Below are positions 1-7,688 of a stretch of 43,189 bases of DNA, piece after piece. The stretch comes from Romboutsia timonensis (GTDB taxonomy: Bacteria; Bacillota; Clostridia; Peptostreptococcales; Peptostreptococcaceae), in assembly GCF_900106845.1 (NCBI RefSeq), contig NZ_LT629850.1:1675740-1718928 (forward strand), in the 5' to 3' direction. The notes below the pieces were generated by a model, which saw nothing but the letters and a program-made list of their open reading frames with translations, was not told the DNA's origin and did no database searches. The position numbers and the translations under genes are program-made. The first letter of the stretch is position 1, and the number at the start of each line of letters is the position of its first letter.

Positions 1-1
1 G

Positions 2-826
2 AATAGACGTAATATTAAGGATAGCAAACTTTCAGATAGTGAGATAATTACTATTAGTATAGTTGGAGAACTTTTAACTATTGACTCAGAGAAATCATTT
101 TTTAGTTTATTAAAAAGAGAATATAAAGAACTATTTCCAAGATTAGGAGATAGAACTAGATTTAATAGAACTAAAAGAAATTTACATTTAGTAATATCTA
201 AAATAAGAGGATATATATCTGAATTTATGCAACTTTACTCTAACAATATAAGAGTTATAGATAGTATGCCTATTCCTGTATGTGAGTTTGGAAGAGCTCA
301 TTTTAGTAAATGTTTCAAAGGCGAAGCCTCCTATGGAAGATGCGCTTCTAAAAAAGAAACTTATTTCGGATTTAAATTTCATGCACTTACTACTGTAGAT
401 GGATTTTTAACTGATTATGTTATAACTCCAGCAAACATATATGATAGAAATGTGGTATAGGATTTATGCGATAAATATAGATCTATCTCTATAATCGGAG
501 ATAAAGGATATATTAACAAAAGGCTAACGCCTGAATTAAAAAGTGAAAGAGATATAGATTTACTATTCTTAAAAAGGGAAAATAGTAGAGATAACTATCC
601 AAAAGAAGTAAGACAACTATTATTTAAAGTTAGAAGAAGGATAGAAACTAGTTTTTCTCAATTAACAGAGTAATTAAATTTAAATAAGGTTAAAAGTAAA
701 TCAATGCTAGGATTTATTACTAGAACCTCAATAAAAGTTTTGGCTCATAATATTTCATTTCTAATAAATAAATTGATGAAAAATGATGATTCTATGGCTA
801 AGATAAAAAGATTAGTATTTGGTTAA
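2..826 (+). pseudogene. IS982-family transposase, 5' truncated and broken by two stops
   Basis: One reading frame runs from the window edge to a TAA at 824-826 and matches IS982-type DDE transposases. It has a conserved segment reading VIDSMPIPVCEFGRAHFSK, then KKETYFGFKFHALTT and the ITPANIYDR block, and a later IIGDKGYIN segment carrying an acidic residue. Two in-frame stops interrupt it, TAG at 458-460 and TAA at 671-673. The amino acids resume in the same frame after each stop, so these look like point mutations (TGG to TAG at a Trp, CAA to TAA at a Gln) and not frameshifts. The true start lies left of the window. The protein cannot be made full length, so this is a dead copy. Family assignment is by recalled motif pattern; the IS ends were not identified. 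Confidence 0.85.
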
Positions 827-847
827 TATTTACAAATACTAATCTTT
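807..847 (+). terminator. Hairpin at the 3' end of the transposase remnant
   Basis: A 15-bp perfect stem, AAAGATTAGTATTTG (807-821) with CAAATACTAATCTTT (833-847), has an 11-nt loop. It overlaps the transposase stop codon. No long T-tract follows, so termination would be weak; it could instead be part of the IS end. Confidence 0.5.
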
Positions 848-931
848 ATTGGATATTATTTTTTGAAAAAAGCAATTTACTTTATTTGAAAAAAATTTTA
901 ACTAGCACAACAGATTAATTAATACAACTAT

Positions 932-963
932 TTATAATAGAAAATTCGCTTTACTCCAAAATA
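932..963 (+). repeat. Possible minimal remnant of the dispersed repeat
   Basis: TTATAATAGAAAATTCGCTT followed by TACTCCAAAAT resembles the two ends of the modular intergenic repeat (TTATAAAAAATTCGCTT...CTCAAAAT) with the middle missing. The match is short and could be chance. Confidence 0.3.
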
Positions 964-975
964 TCATTTAAAGTC

Positions 976-1188
976 TTATTCTTCATCATCTACATATTCT
1001 AATATATCCCCTGGTTGACAATTCAATATCTTACATAATTCATTTAAGGTTGTGAATCTAACTGCTTTTGCTTTGTTATTTTTAAGTATGGAAAGATTTG
1101 CCATTGTAATACCAAGCTTTTGAGATAATTCTGTAGAACTAATTTTCCTCTTTGCCATTACTACATCTAAGTTTACTATAATAGCCAT
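976..1188 (-). CDS. XRE-family (YozG-like) small helix-turn-helix regulator
   Basis: A 70-residue protein made almost entirely of a Cro/C1-type helix-turn-helix (SSTELSQKLGITMANLSILK), with the acidic tail DILEYVDDEE. The start is placed at the ATG at 1186-1188 because AAGGAGAG lies just upstream; a longer reading from 1215 would overlap the preceding gene and has no better ribosome site. It follows the DUF2975 gene by 10 bases on the same strand. DUF2975 membrane proteins with a small XRE regulator are a recurrent pair in Firmicutes, so the regulator probably acts on this operon or on membrane-stress genes. The target is not known. Confidence 0.85.
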   Translation of the reverse strand: MAIIVNLDVVMAKRKISSTELSQKLGITMANLSILKNNKAKAVRFTTLNELCKILNCQPGDILEYVDDEE

Positions 1189-1198
1189 ACTACTCTCC

Positions 1199-1687
1199 TT
1201 ATATAGTCTTATCATTTTCTTCTTTTATTTCTATAGCCATATCAAATAATTTACTTAATACTAAACTTAAAAATCCTATAGCTAAAGAAACAAATGAAAC
1301 TATAATTGCTAATATAATAGTTAGTCCATATAAGTATATATCAAATATATAATATAATAATACTTGTACAATATTATATATTAAAATTTCACTAAATGCA
1401 CATATAGATATTTTTTTTAAATATTTAGGTATATCTCTTGAGAATGGTTGCTTTATCGCTACAATTTTACATAGTTTTTTTAATATAAATAGTGCTATTA
1501 CATAAGGAGCTGCACATATGTAAATTACTATTGATATATTCATAGGTAAACTACTTCCAACTATTCCTAAACCACTTTTTAACATAGCAGTTAATATAAG
1601 TGGCATTGCTAAAAGTGCTATTAACGTTAAAATAATTCCTATAACCACAATACTATTTAATATGTTTGAACTATAGTCCTTTTTCAT
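1199..1687 (-). CDS. DUF2975 family membrane protein
   Basis: A 162-residue protein with four predicted membrane segments at about residues 9-34, 47-72, 89-112 and 119-145, separated by short charged loops. This size and topology, directly before a YozG-like XRE regulator, is typical of DUF2975 proteins. Their function is unknown; a role in sensing or modulating the partner regulator is possible. The start at 1687 is preceded by an AGAGGT ribosome site. It lies between a frameshifted DUF3955 gene upstream and the regulator downstream, and is probably cotranscribed with both. Confidence 0.75.
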   Translation of the reverse strand: MKKDYSSNILNSIVVIGIILTLIALLAMPLILTAMLKSGLGIVGSSLPMNISIVIYICAAPYVIALFILKKLCKIVAIKQPFSRDIPKYLKKISICAFSEILIYNIVQVLLYYIFDIYLYGLTIILAIIVSFVSLAIGFLSLVLSKLFDMAIEIKEENDKTI

Positions 1688-1724
1688 AAATCTTACCTCT
1701 GCTTTCTAAGTAAATATAAATATT

Positions 1725-1942
1725 CTAAATATCTTTTATTAGGCATTTCCTTTTTTTATTTTTTATATATAACAATATGTTTACTACAATGCCAATTAAG
1801 AAAAATAACCATGCTATTGGTATTAAATAAAAAGATTCAGAAAGTGTTCCATCTGGTAGTACTTCAGATCCTATAATGTTATAAGATATTATAGATATTA
1901 CTGTAATAATAAATGGTATTAATTTAAGATATATTTTTTCAT
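1725..1942 (-). pseudogene. DUF3955-like small membrane protein, frameshifted in a poly-A tract
   Basis: An ATG at 1940-1942 with a strong GGAGG at 1950-1954 is followed by six A bases (T6 at 1934-1939 on the plus strand). In this frame translation stops after seven codons (MKKYILN, TAA). If the tract had seven A bases, a 72-residue protein would be read to the TAG at 1725-1727: hydrophobic LIPFIITVISIISYNIIG, the loop EVLPDGTLSESFYLIP, a second membrane segment AWLFFLIGIVVNILLYI and a basic tail. That pattern fits DUF3955. It may be a true pseudogene, a phase-variable homopolymer switch or a sequencing error. It is the first gene of the DUF3955-DUF2975-XRE operon. Confidence 0.7.
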
Positions 1943-2116
1943 TTTATGACCTCCATCTATTTGTTCAATTTGAGTATATATTAGCATATTATTTTTTTAA
2001 AAGCAATATACTTTTATTGTTATTCAATAAATTTTTTTCTTTTTACAATATTTAGTTTTCGTTTTATATAATGGCTATGTTAGACAATTGTGTTATTAAT
2101 TATATAGAAAATAGGT

Positions 2117-2122
2117 TATAAT
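2117..2122 (+). promoter_or_regulatory. Perfect -10 box (TATAAT) before a gene fragment
   Basis: TATAAT lies 51 bases before the ATG at 2174. No convincing -35 is seen at 17 bases; TTGTGT at 2088-2093 is 23 bases away. It probably belonged to the gene whose 5' fragment remains at 2174. Confidence 0.4.
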
Positions 2123-2166
2123 ATAGGTAGAAACTATACTTCACCATATTATATAGAAAGGATTAC

Positions 2167-2577
2167 TTATATTATGCAAAAAGCAGATATAAAAGCCATA
2201 GTTAAAAATTTAAATAAAGAAGAACTTAGAGACTTAATTTCGGTAGCACAAGGAGTTAATTTAACTAGATTTTCTATATCTCCAGTTTTAAGAATTGACT
2301 TAAACTCTTCATTTCTTTTTCTATCATCATCTATCCAAATAGTTTCACTATTAGGCATACTATTTATTAATGTAGTCACCTCTCCTTTAGAAAGTATTTT
2401 TCTCATTGGAACTTTTTTATTATCTGTTGGTATTTTTATTATAGTATCATTAGAGTAGATATATTTTAATACATAATATTCCTTTTGTAAGTTATCTATA
2501 AAACTTTCTTTTGTTATATCTACAACTTGACATACTCCTGTCATTCCATACATAATATAGTCATTCACTTTAAACAT
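2167..2577 (-). pseudogene. CarD-family RNA-polymerase-binding regulator, 3' truncated
   Basis: Residues 1-60 carry the CarD/CdnL/TRCF RNA-polymerase-interacting fold (MFKVNDYIMYGMTGVCQVVD, then a tract with YYVLKYIY and KIPTDN). Residues 60-107 are the start of the helical domain (RKILSKGEV...FKSILKTGDIENLVKL). After residue 107 (about position 2257) the family pattern stops, and the remaining 29 residues are the antisense of another gene's 5' end. Full-length relatives are about 160 residues. It may still make a shortened protein containing the polymerase-binding domain, but the DNA-binding helical part is cut short. Confidence 0.65.
2174..2256 (+). pseudogene. 5' fragment of an unrecognised small gene
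   Basis: The ATG at 2174 has a GAAAGGA ribosome site and an upstream TATAAT. About 27 charged, helical residues follow (MQKADIKAIVKNLNKEELRD..). From about 2257 the frame turns into the antisense of a CarD gene and reads as meaningless hydrophobic sequence. The coding signal therefore switches strand at this point, as expected of a rearrangement joint. The parent gene is not recognised. Confidence 0.5.
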
Positions 2578-2619
2578 TAAAATCTTTCCTTTCTAAAAGA
2601 ATAGTTTTTGATTTATAAT

Positions 2620-2663
2620 AAAAAAAGTAGCTTTGACAACAGGACTTACGTTATCAAAACTAC
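2620..2663 (-). terminator. Rho-independent terminator downstream of deoC
   Basis: Read on the minus strand, a 14-bp stem (arms 2650-2663 and 2627-2640, two G-U pairs) with a 9-nt loop is followed by seven T (2620-2626). It lies 135 bases after the deoC stop and just before the CarD-family start, so it could end deoC transcripts or act as an attenuator for the next gene. Confidence 0.7.
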
Positions 2664-2797
2664 ACGTTGTATATTTATTTTATCACATTTCAAAATTTTA
2701 ATGTAAGTAAAAACTTTTTATTTTTAAAAAGATTTAATTATATATCTATATTAAATACATATGAAATTATATCTTAAGCATAAAGTTTTATTTAGTA

Positions 2798-3475
2798 TTA
2801 ATAGTCACTTTTTGATGAGTTATCTCCACTTACTATAGCGATTGAAGCACTAGCCCCTATTCTAGTAGCTCCAACATCTATTACTTTAACTGCATCTTCT
2901 TCACATCTAACACCACCAGATGCTTTTACACCTATATTTTCTCCTACAGTTTCTCTCATAAGTTTTATATCATCTGGAGTTGATCCTCCTATTCCAAACC
3001 CTGTAGAAGTTTTTACATAGTCAGTTCCTGCTTTAACTGCAAGTTCACAAGCTATTTTCTTTTCTTCATCAGTTAAATAGCAAGTTTCTATTATAACTTT
3101 TACTAAAGCTTCTTTATTTGCTGCATCTACTACTGCTTTTATATCTTCATATACTAATTCATAATTTTTATCTTTTAATGCACCTATGTTTATAACCATA
3201 TCAACTTCATCTGCACCTTTAGCTATTGCATCTTTAGTTTCAAATGCTTTAACAGCTGAAGTATTTGCACCTAGAGGGAAACCTATTACTGTACATACCT
3301 TTACATCGCTTCCTTTTAGTTCTTCTTTTGCTAATTCTATATTTGCTGGATTTATACAAACTGAGAAAAATCCATATTCTTTTGCTTCCTTACATATTTT
3401 AACTACATCTTCTTTAGTTGTTGTAGCTTTTAGTATTGTGTGATCTATCATTTTCGCTATTTGTGTACTATTCAT
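2798..3475 (-). CDS. deoC: Deoxyribose-phosphate aldolase
   Basis: Cytoplasmic class I aldolase that splits 2-deoxyribose 5-phosphate into glyceraldehyde 3-phosphate and acetaldehyde, letting the cell use deoxynucleosides as carbon. At 225 residues it has the usual family length. The Schiff-base lysine is K155 in DYVKTSTGF; the proton-relay residues are D92 in EVDMVIN and K184 in [14 protein letters not shown] lies just before the ATG. It stands alone on its strand, divergent from a LacI-family gene, with a perfect palindromic operator in its promoter. The last eight residues (NSSKSDY region) are a loose tail. deoA, deoB, deoD or a nucleoside transporter are not adjacent. Confidence 0.97.
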   Translation of the reverse strand: MNSTQIAKMIDHTILKATTTKEDVVKICKEAKEYGFFSVCINPANIELAKEELKGSDVKVCTVIGFPLGANTSAVKAFETKDAIAKGADEVDMVINIGALKDKNYELVYEDIKAVVDAANKEALVKVIIETCYLTDEEKKIACELAVKAGTDYVKTSTGFGIGGSTPDDIKLMRETVGENIGVKASGGVRCEEDAVKVIDVGATRIGASASIAIVSGDNSSKSDY

Positions 3476-3505
3476 ATCTATCCTCCAAAATTAATATGTA
3501 TAATA

Positions 3506-3523
3506 TGAGTAATCGATTACTCA
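3506..3523. promoter_or_regulatory. LacI-type operator 1 (perfect palindrome)
   Basis: TGAGTAATCGATTACTCA is an exact 18-bp palindrome with the central CG typical of LacI-family sites. On the minus strand it fills the 18-bp gap between a weak TTTAGC and a TATTAT -10 for deoC, so binding should block deoC transcription. Confidence 0.85.
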
Positions 3524-3545
3524 GCTAAATAAAATATAAACTATT

Positions 3546-3574
3546 TTGACATAAAAATTTTCCTTGCGTAATCG
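3546..3574 (+). promoter_or_regulatory. Candidate promoter of the LacI-family gene
   Basis: A consensus TTGACA (3546-3551) is followed after 17 bases by TAATCG (3569-3574), a poor -10 that overlaps operator 2. If used, the regulator represses itself. Confidence 0.4.
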
Positions 3575-3582
3575 TTTACTCA
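3565..3582. promoter_or_regulatory. LacI-type operator 2 (imperfect palindrome)
   Basis: TGCGTAATCGTTTACTCA matches operator 1 at 16 of 18 positions. The two centres are 59 bp apart, compatible with binding of two dimers or a DNA loop in the divergent deoC regulatory region. Confidence 0.75.
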
Positions 3583-3727
3583 TTTCTTTATGACTTGATT
3601 ATCGCAGAATTATTTCTAACTGTCAATATTTTTTCAAACAAACTCTATGATTATTTACTTTATATCTTAACTTTGATATTATAACTTTATGATTACGGAT
3701 AATTTCTTACCTAATGAAGGAGAACCT

Positions 3728-4735
3728 ATGAAACAAAACAAAAATATTTCTATAAAGCAAATTGCAAAACTTAGTGGAGTTTCTGTTGCTACAGTATCTA
3801 GAGTTATAAATAACAATGGTCGCTTTTCAGAAGAAACGCGTGAAAGAGTTATGAAAATAATAAATGAATACAATTATACAACTAACATGGCTGCTAAAAG
3901 TCTAAGGGTCAGCAAGTCAAAAACTATTGGTGTAATAGTACCTGATGTTAATAATGGTTTTTTCTCTGAATTAGTTTTAGAAATAGAAAAATACTTTTTT
4001 AGTCATGGTTATTCTGTGTTTATATGTAATACCAATCAAGATGAAGCTAAAGAAAAAAGCTATTTTAGAAGTTTAGATTCTAAGTTAGTAGATGGTATCA
4101 TTTGTATTTCTGCTATTTCTATTGATCCGGCTAAGTGTATTAAAAGAAATATACCTGTTGTATTTATAAATAATAAGGATTATAAAGACTACTATTGTGT
4201 TGAATCAGATCACTATAAAGGTGGATTTTATGCAACTGAAGAACTTATAAATAATGGTTGTAAGCACATAGTTTTACTTACTAATAATAGAAATTCATCT
4301 TCTGTTGATAATAAAATTAAGGGTTTTAAAAGTGCTATGGAAAAGCACAATATACCTATATATAAAGATCTTACATTAAGGCTTGATTTAAAAAATGGAA
4401 GCTTTGAAGATGCTATGCAAGCTATAAATAACTTAATTGATAATAATATAGAATTTGATGGCATATTTGCTACTAATGAATGGAGGGCTCATGGTGCTTT
4501 AGTCGCTTTACAGCACCATAACATTTCAGTTCCTGATAAAGTTAAGATTGTTGGATATGATGGTACTTATGTATCTAAATACTGTAATCCTCCTATAACT
4601 ACTATTTATCAAGATAAAAAGGAATTAGCTTTTAAATCCTCTGAGTTATTGCTTAACTTAATCAATGAAGAAACTGTAGATAGTAAAAAGGATATTATAA
4701 TTCCTATTAAACTTATAAAGCGAAAAACTACTTAA
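3728..4735 (+). CDS. LacI-family transcriptional regulator, likely repressor of deoC
   Basis: A 335-residue DNA-binding protein. The N-terminus is the LacI helix-turn-helix (ISIKQIAKLSGVSVATVSRV), followed by the hinge helix (AAKSLRVSKSKTIGVIVPD) and a type I periplasmic-binding-protein-like sensor domain from about residue 60 (SFEDAMQAI, DGIFATNEWRAHGALVAL, GYDGTYVSKYCNPPITTI). The start is set at 3728 because AAGGAG lies seven bases upstream; an in-frame ATG at 3689 has no ribosome site. Divergent deoC and two matching operators between the genes suggest it controls deoC and itself. The inducer is unknown; a deoxynucleoside breakdown product is an inference. Confidence 0.93.
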   Translation: MKQNKNISIKQIAKLSGVSVATVSRVINNNGRFSEETRERVMKIINEYNYTTNMAAKSLRVSKSKTIGVIVPDVNNGFFSELVLEIEKYFFSHGYSVFICNTNQDEAKEKSYFRSLDSKLVDGIICISAISIDPAKCIKRNIPVVFINNKDYKDYYCVESDHYKGGFYATEELINNGCKHIVLLTNNRNSSSVDNKIKGFKSAMEKHNIPIYKDLTLRLDLKNGSFEDAMQAINNLIDNNIEFDGIFATNEWRAHGALVALQHHNISVPDKVKIVGYDGTYVSKYCNPPITTIYQDKKELAFKSSELLLNLINEETVDSKKDIIIPIKLIKRKTT

Positions 4736-4741
4736 AAAAGA

Positions 4742-4776
4742 TGAAAGTAAATTTATTACTTTATAATTTACTTTCA
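4742..4776. terminator. Bidirectional intrinsic terminator
   Basis: TGAAAGTAAATT (4742-4753) pairs with AATTTACTTTCA (4765-4776). T-runs follow on both strands (CCTTTTT on plus, CTTTTTT on minus). It separates the convergent LacI-family and ECF S-component genes. Confidence 0.85.
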
Positions 4777-4794
4777 CCTTTTTATTACTATATT

Positions 4795-5400
4795 TTATAT
4801 ATTTGACTTTATATATTTTGTCAATATTTTTGCTATAGGTACTCCTATAACAAGTCCTATAACTATCTGAGTTATATTACCTGGTATTGAAAGCATTGCT
4901 TTTGCATGATTTCCATAAAGTATCATTTCTGTTACATAGTAACCAAATATCATCCATACTCCAGATATTATTATTGCAAATATATTAGTTTTAATACTTT
5001 CACCTTTTTTGTTTCCTGACCAAGCTATACTACCTATTATATATCCCATTACCCCTCTTACCACAAATGTAAATGGTGCCCATATTGCCCATTCTGATAA
5101 TAAGTCAAATAGTCCCATACCAAAAGCTCCAGCTATAGCACCTTTTCTTTTTCCAAATACAATAGCTGCTATAAATAGCATTGTATTTCCTAGATGAACA
5201 AGTCCTCCTGTTGAAGCCAGTGGTAATCTTATATTTATAAATCTAGTTGCTATAAATACTAATGCTATTAACAGTGATGTTTCTGCTAAGTCTCTTGTTG
5301 TAAATTTATTTTTTTTATATGAAGTTATATCTTTAGCCATTGTCGAATTACTTGGTATTTCTATAAATTCTTTATTATTTGATTTAGTTGTAGTATTCAT
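4795..5400 (-). CDS. ECF transporter substrate-binding (S) component, vitamin type
   Basis: A 201-residue integral membrane protein with a soluble, charged N-terminus (about 35 residues) and then about six membrane segments (residues 38-55, 70-85, 90-108, 110-130, 137-158 and 175-193). LASTGGLVHLGNTMLFIAA and GKRKGAIAGAFGMGLFDLLS follow the pattern of the riboflavin-type ECF S-component family. Such proteins capture a vitamin or precursor and work with EcfT and EcfA, which are not in this window and are presumably shared. It lies 47 bases after a PLP-dependent aminotransferase on the same strand, so vitamin B6-related substrates are an attractive guess, not a demonstrated one. The ribosome site is GGGGGA. 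Confidence 0.8.
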   Translation of the reverse strand: MNTTTKSNNKEFIEIPSNSTMAKDITSYKKNKFTTRDLAETSLLIALVFIATRFINIRLPLASTGGLVHLGNTMLFIAAIVFGKRKGAIAGAFGMGLFDLLSEWAIWAPFTFVVRGVMGYIIGSIAWSGNKKGESIKTNIFAIIISGVWMIFGYYVTEMILYGNHAKAMLSIPGNITQIVIGLVIGVPIAKILTKYIKSNI

Positions 5401-5447
5401 TTTATCCCCCTAATTCTCTTAAATTACCTATTTTTTGATGTATGTTT

Positions 5448-6614
5448 TTATACAAAATCTATATCTAATAGATTTAAGTAGTGTTTATTAAATAATTCAA
5501 CCAAACTTCCGTTTCCATCAAATCCAAGATCTTTTAAACTTTTATCTATAACATTTAATACATATATTATAAATTCTAAGTTTGCATTTTCCCCCATATG
5601 TCCAATTCTTAAAAGCTTATCTTTGTAATCACATAAAGATGTAGAAACTAATGTGTTGTATTTTTCTAACATATGCTTAGTTAAATTTAATGCACCAATA
5701 TTTTCTGGTATTTCTACTGCTGTTACTGTATTTGAATAACCACTTTCTAAATATAACTTAAGACCATATTCAGTAAATGCTTTTCTTGTTGCACTTGCTA
5801 TTTTTTCATGACGAGCTAGTACATTTTCTAGTTTTTCTTCTAATATATTATCTATAGCTCTATCTAGTCCTATTATTTCATTAATTGGCATAGTATATGG
5901 GAACCATTTATTTTCATAGTAATTTTCCCATATAGTTAAATTTAAATAAAATCCTACTATAGGCATTTTTCTATTTTTCATAGAATTTTTAGCATCTTCA
6001 CTTATACTTACTATAGTAAGTCCTGCTGGTGCAGATATTGCTTTTTGTGAACCACCTAAAGCTATATCTATTTGCCAATCATCTACTCTTATTTCTTCTC
6101 CAACCATAGCCGCTACTGAATCTACCACAGTTAATATGTTATATCTTTTAAGTAATGGACATATTTTACTTAGATCATTTAATACTCCTGTTGGAGTATC
6201 ACAATGTACTACTGTTGCGTATTTAAAATCATTTTCTTTTTGTAGAAATTTTTCTAATTCTTCTATATCTATCTCCTTAGTATAATCTCCTGAGAAATAT
6301 ACAACTTCTCCACCATACATTTTTACAAAATCATCAAATCCTCTTCCAAATATACCATTATCTATAACAAGAACTTTATCTCCTGGCTCTGTCAGTGATG
6401 CACATGCAGCTTCAAGTCCTAATATTCCTTCTCCGCTTAATATATAAACATCTTTTTCTGTGTTTAATATAGATGACATCTTTTTACAAGTATTTTTATA
6501 AAACTCACAAAACTCTACATCTATATCTGGATTAGTTGTAGACTTAGATATTGCTAATCTTACGTTTTCTCTTACTCTAGTAGGTCCCGGTGTATAAACA
6601 AATTTATTATTCAT
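5448..6614 (-). CDS. PLP-dependent class V aminotransferase (alanine-glyoxylate / pyridoxamine-pyruvate type)
   Basis: A 388-residue fold-type I PLP enzyme. YTPGPTRV at the N-terminus, the phosphate-binding loop SGEGILGLEAA (residues 60-70), HCDTPTGV (137-144), cofactor aspartate D165 in VVDSVAAM and the Schiff-base lysine K191 in GGSQKAISAPAG are all present. The family includes alanine-glyoxylate, serine-pyruvate, ureidoglycine-glyoxylate and pyridoxamine-pyruvate aminotransferases. The sequence alone does not fix the substrate. An ECF S component follows in the same operon, which favours salvage or breakdown of an imported amine such as pyridoxamine. AGAGGGGG precedes the ATG. About 260 bases without genes lie upstream. 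Confidence 0.88.
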   Translation of the reverse strand: MNNKFVYTPGPTRVRENVRLAISKSTTNPDIDVEFCEFYKNTCKKMSSILNTEKDVYILSGEGILGLEAACASLTEPGDKVLVIDNGIFGRGFDDFVKMYGGEVVYFSGDYTKEIDIEELEKFLQKENDFKYATVVHCDTPTGVLNDLSKICPLLKRYNILTVVDSVAAMVGEEIRVDDWQIDIALGGSQKAISAPAGLTIVSISEDAKNSMKNRKMPIVGFYLNLTIWENYYENKWFPYTMPINEIIGLDRAIDNILEEKLENVLARHEKIASATRKAFTEYGLKLYLESGYSNTVTAVEIPENIGALNLTKHMLEKYNTLVSTSLCDYKDKLLRIGHMGENANLEFIIYVLNVIDKSLKDLGFDGNGSLVELFNKHYLNLLDIDFV

Positions 6615-6809
6615 ATGTATCCCCCTCTTTATAATTAACTTTTATAAAGCTTATTATATATTAATATTGTTTTGTATGGTATAATTTGAATTAATTTTAA
6701 AATTGTATGGGTACATTAATATATACAATCTAAATTATAAAGCTAAATTGTTTATAGTCAATTAAGTATTTCAAAATACATACTAGACTACGAGTTATTC
6801 ACATAATAA

Positions 6810-6842
6810 AAGAGTTGTACTATATACTTTAATACAACTCTT
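6810..6842 (-). terminator. Intrinsic terminator of the L,D-transpeptidase gene
   Basis: AAGAGTTGTA (6810-6819) pairs with TACAACTCTT (6833-6842) around a 13-nt loop. On the minus strand TTTTATTATG follows the stem. It begins 36 bases after the gene's stop codon. Confidence 0.8.
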
Positions 6843-6877
6843 CATTATCTGATACTACTCTTAATAATTTTCTTATT

Positions 6878-7552
6878 TTATTTAAATAATTCTGAAATAC
6901 TATATCTATCTTTAGCTATAATTATTTTTGCATATGGTTTTAATATTTTTAATATTTTTACCATAGTATCTTCATCAACGCTAACACATCCATGAGTCGG
7001 TCCATTAGTTGATACATGAAAAAATATAGCTGATCCTTTTCCCTTTATTATATTTTCAGTATTGTAATTTATAACTAATCCATACTTATACGCTATTTTA
7101 TGGTCATATAAATGTTCTGCACTTTTAAAGTCTTTATCTACTTCCATTATATCTACCCATTTATTGTAATATTTTGAATTTGGATCATCAACCCAATAAT
7201 CATTTTTATTTATTTGTTTGTATATTATATTTGTACCTGGATTTTCAGCTAAACAAAATGCTATATCAAATCCATATATTCCCGATGGAGTTTTCCTATC
7301 TCCTTCTTTTTTATTATCTGTTATACCATTTTTTCCAACATATCCATCTACACTTAATCTTTTCGTCCAAGTTTTATCATCTTCTTTATCATATAAATAT
7401 ATTTTTGCATTGTAGCCCTTAGTACCTACTACAAATATTATTTGATTACTATCTTTAGTTTCTTCATTTGTAATTATCTCTTTATTTAAATACCTTTTCA
7501 ATAATGTAGACAAAGGTATCATTTTATCTATTCTATCTAATAATTTATACAT
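6878..7552 (-). CDS. L,D-transpeptidase, YkuD fold
   Basis: A 224-residue protein whose C-terminal half has the YkuD catalytic signature: H179 in IFFHVSTNG, then THGCVSVD with the nucleophile C189. GDRKTPSGIYGF (residues 84-95) is the usual upstream motif. YkuD enzymes make 3-3 cross-links in peptidoglycan or attach proteins to it, a prominent activity in Peptostreptococcaceae walls. No signal peptide or membrane anchor is visible: the first 25 residues are charged (MYKLLDRIDKMIPL...). It may therefore be exported by a non-classical route, be bound at the membrane face, or use an upstream start not seen here. GGAGG precedes the ATG. Confidence 0.88.
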   Translation of the reverse strand: MYKLLDRIDKMIPLSTLLKRYLNKEIITNEETKDSNQIIFVVGTKGYNAKIYLYDKEDDKTWTKRLSVDGYVGKNGITDNKKEGDRKTPSGIYGFDIAFCLAENPGTNIIYKQINKNDYWVDDPNSKYYNKWVDIMEVDKDFKSAEHLYDHKIAYKYGLVINYNTENIIKGKGSAIFFHVSTNGPTHGCVSVDEDTMVKILKILKPYAKIIIAKDRYSISELFK

Positions 7553-7688
7553 TATTAATCCTCCAGCTGCTAAGTGTACCTCTGCCTTTTATATAGTATA
7601 ATAAAAACTTACATATTAACAATAAAAAATACTTATTATTACATATGTATTTATTTCAAGAACAGTGATTAAATGTAAAAATTTTATT

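Noticed and set aside
1199-1215. Start of the XRE regulator at 1215
   Set aside because: The extra residues overlap the DUF2975 gene end, and the ribosome site AAGGAGAG fits the ATG at 1188 instead.
5448-6614. Ureidoglycine-glyoxylate aminotransferase (PucG) serving purine breakdown
   Set aside because: The purine operon is 23 kb away and no allantoin or ureidoglycine genes are present. Pairing with an ECF S component is a stronger hint.
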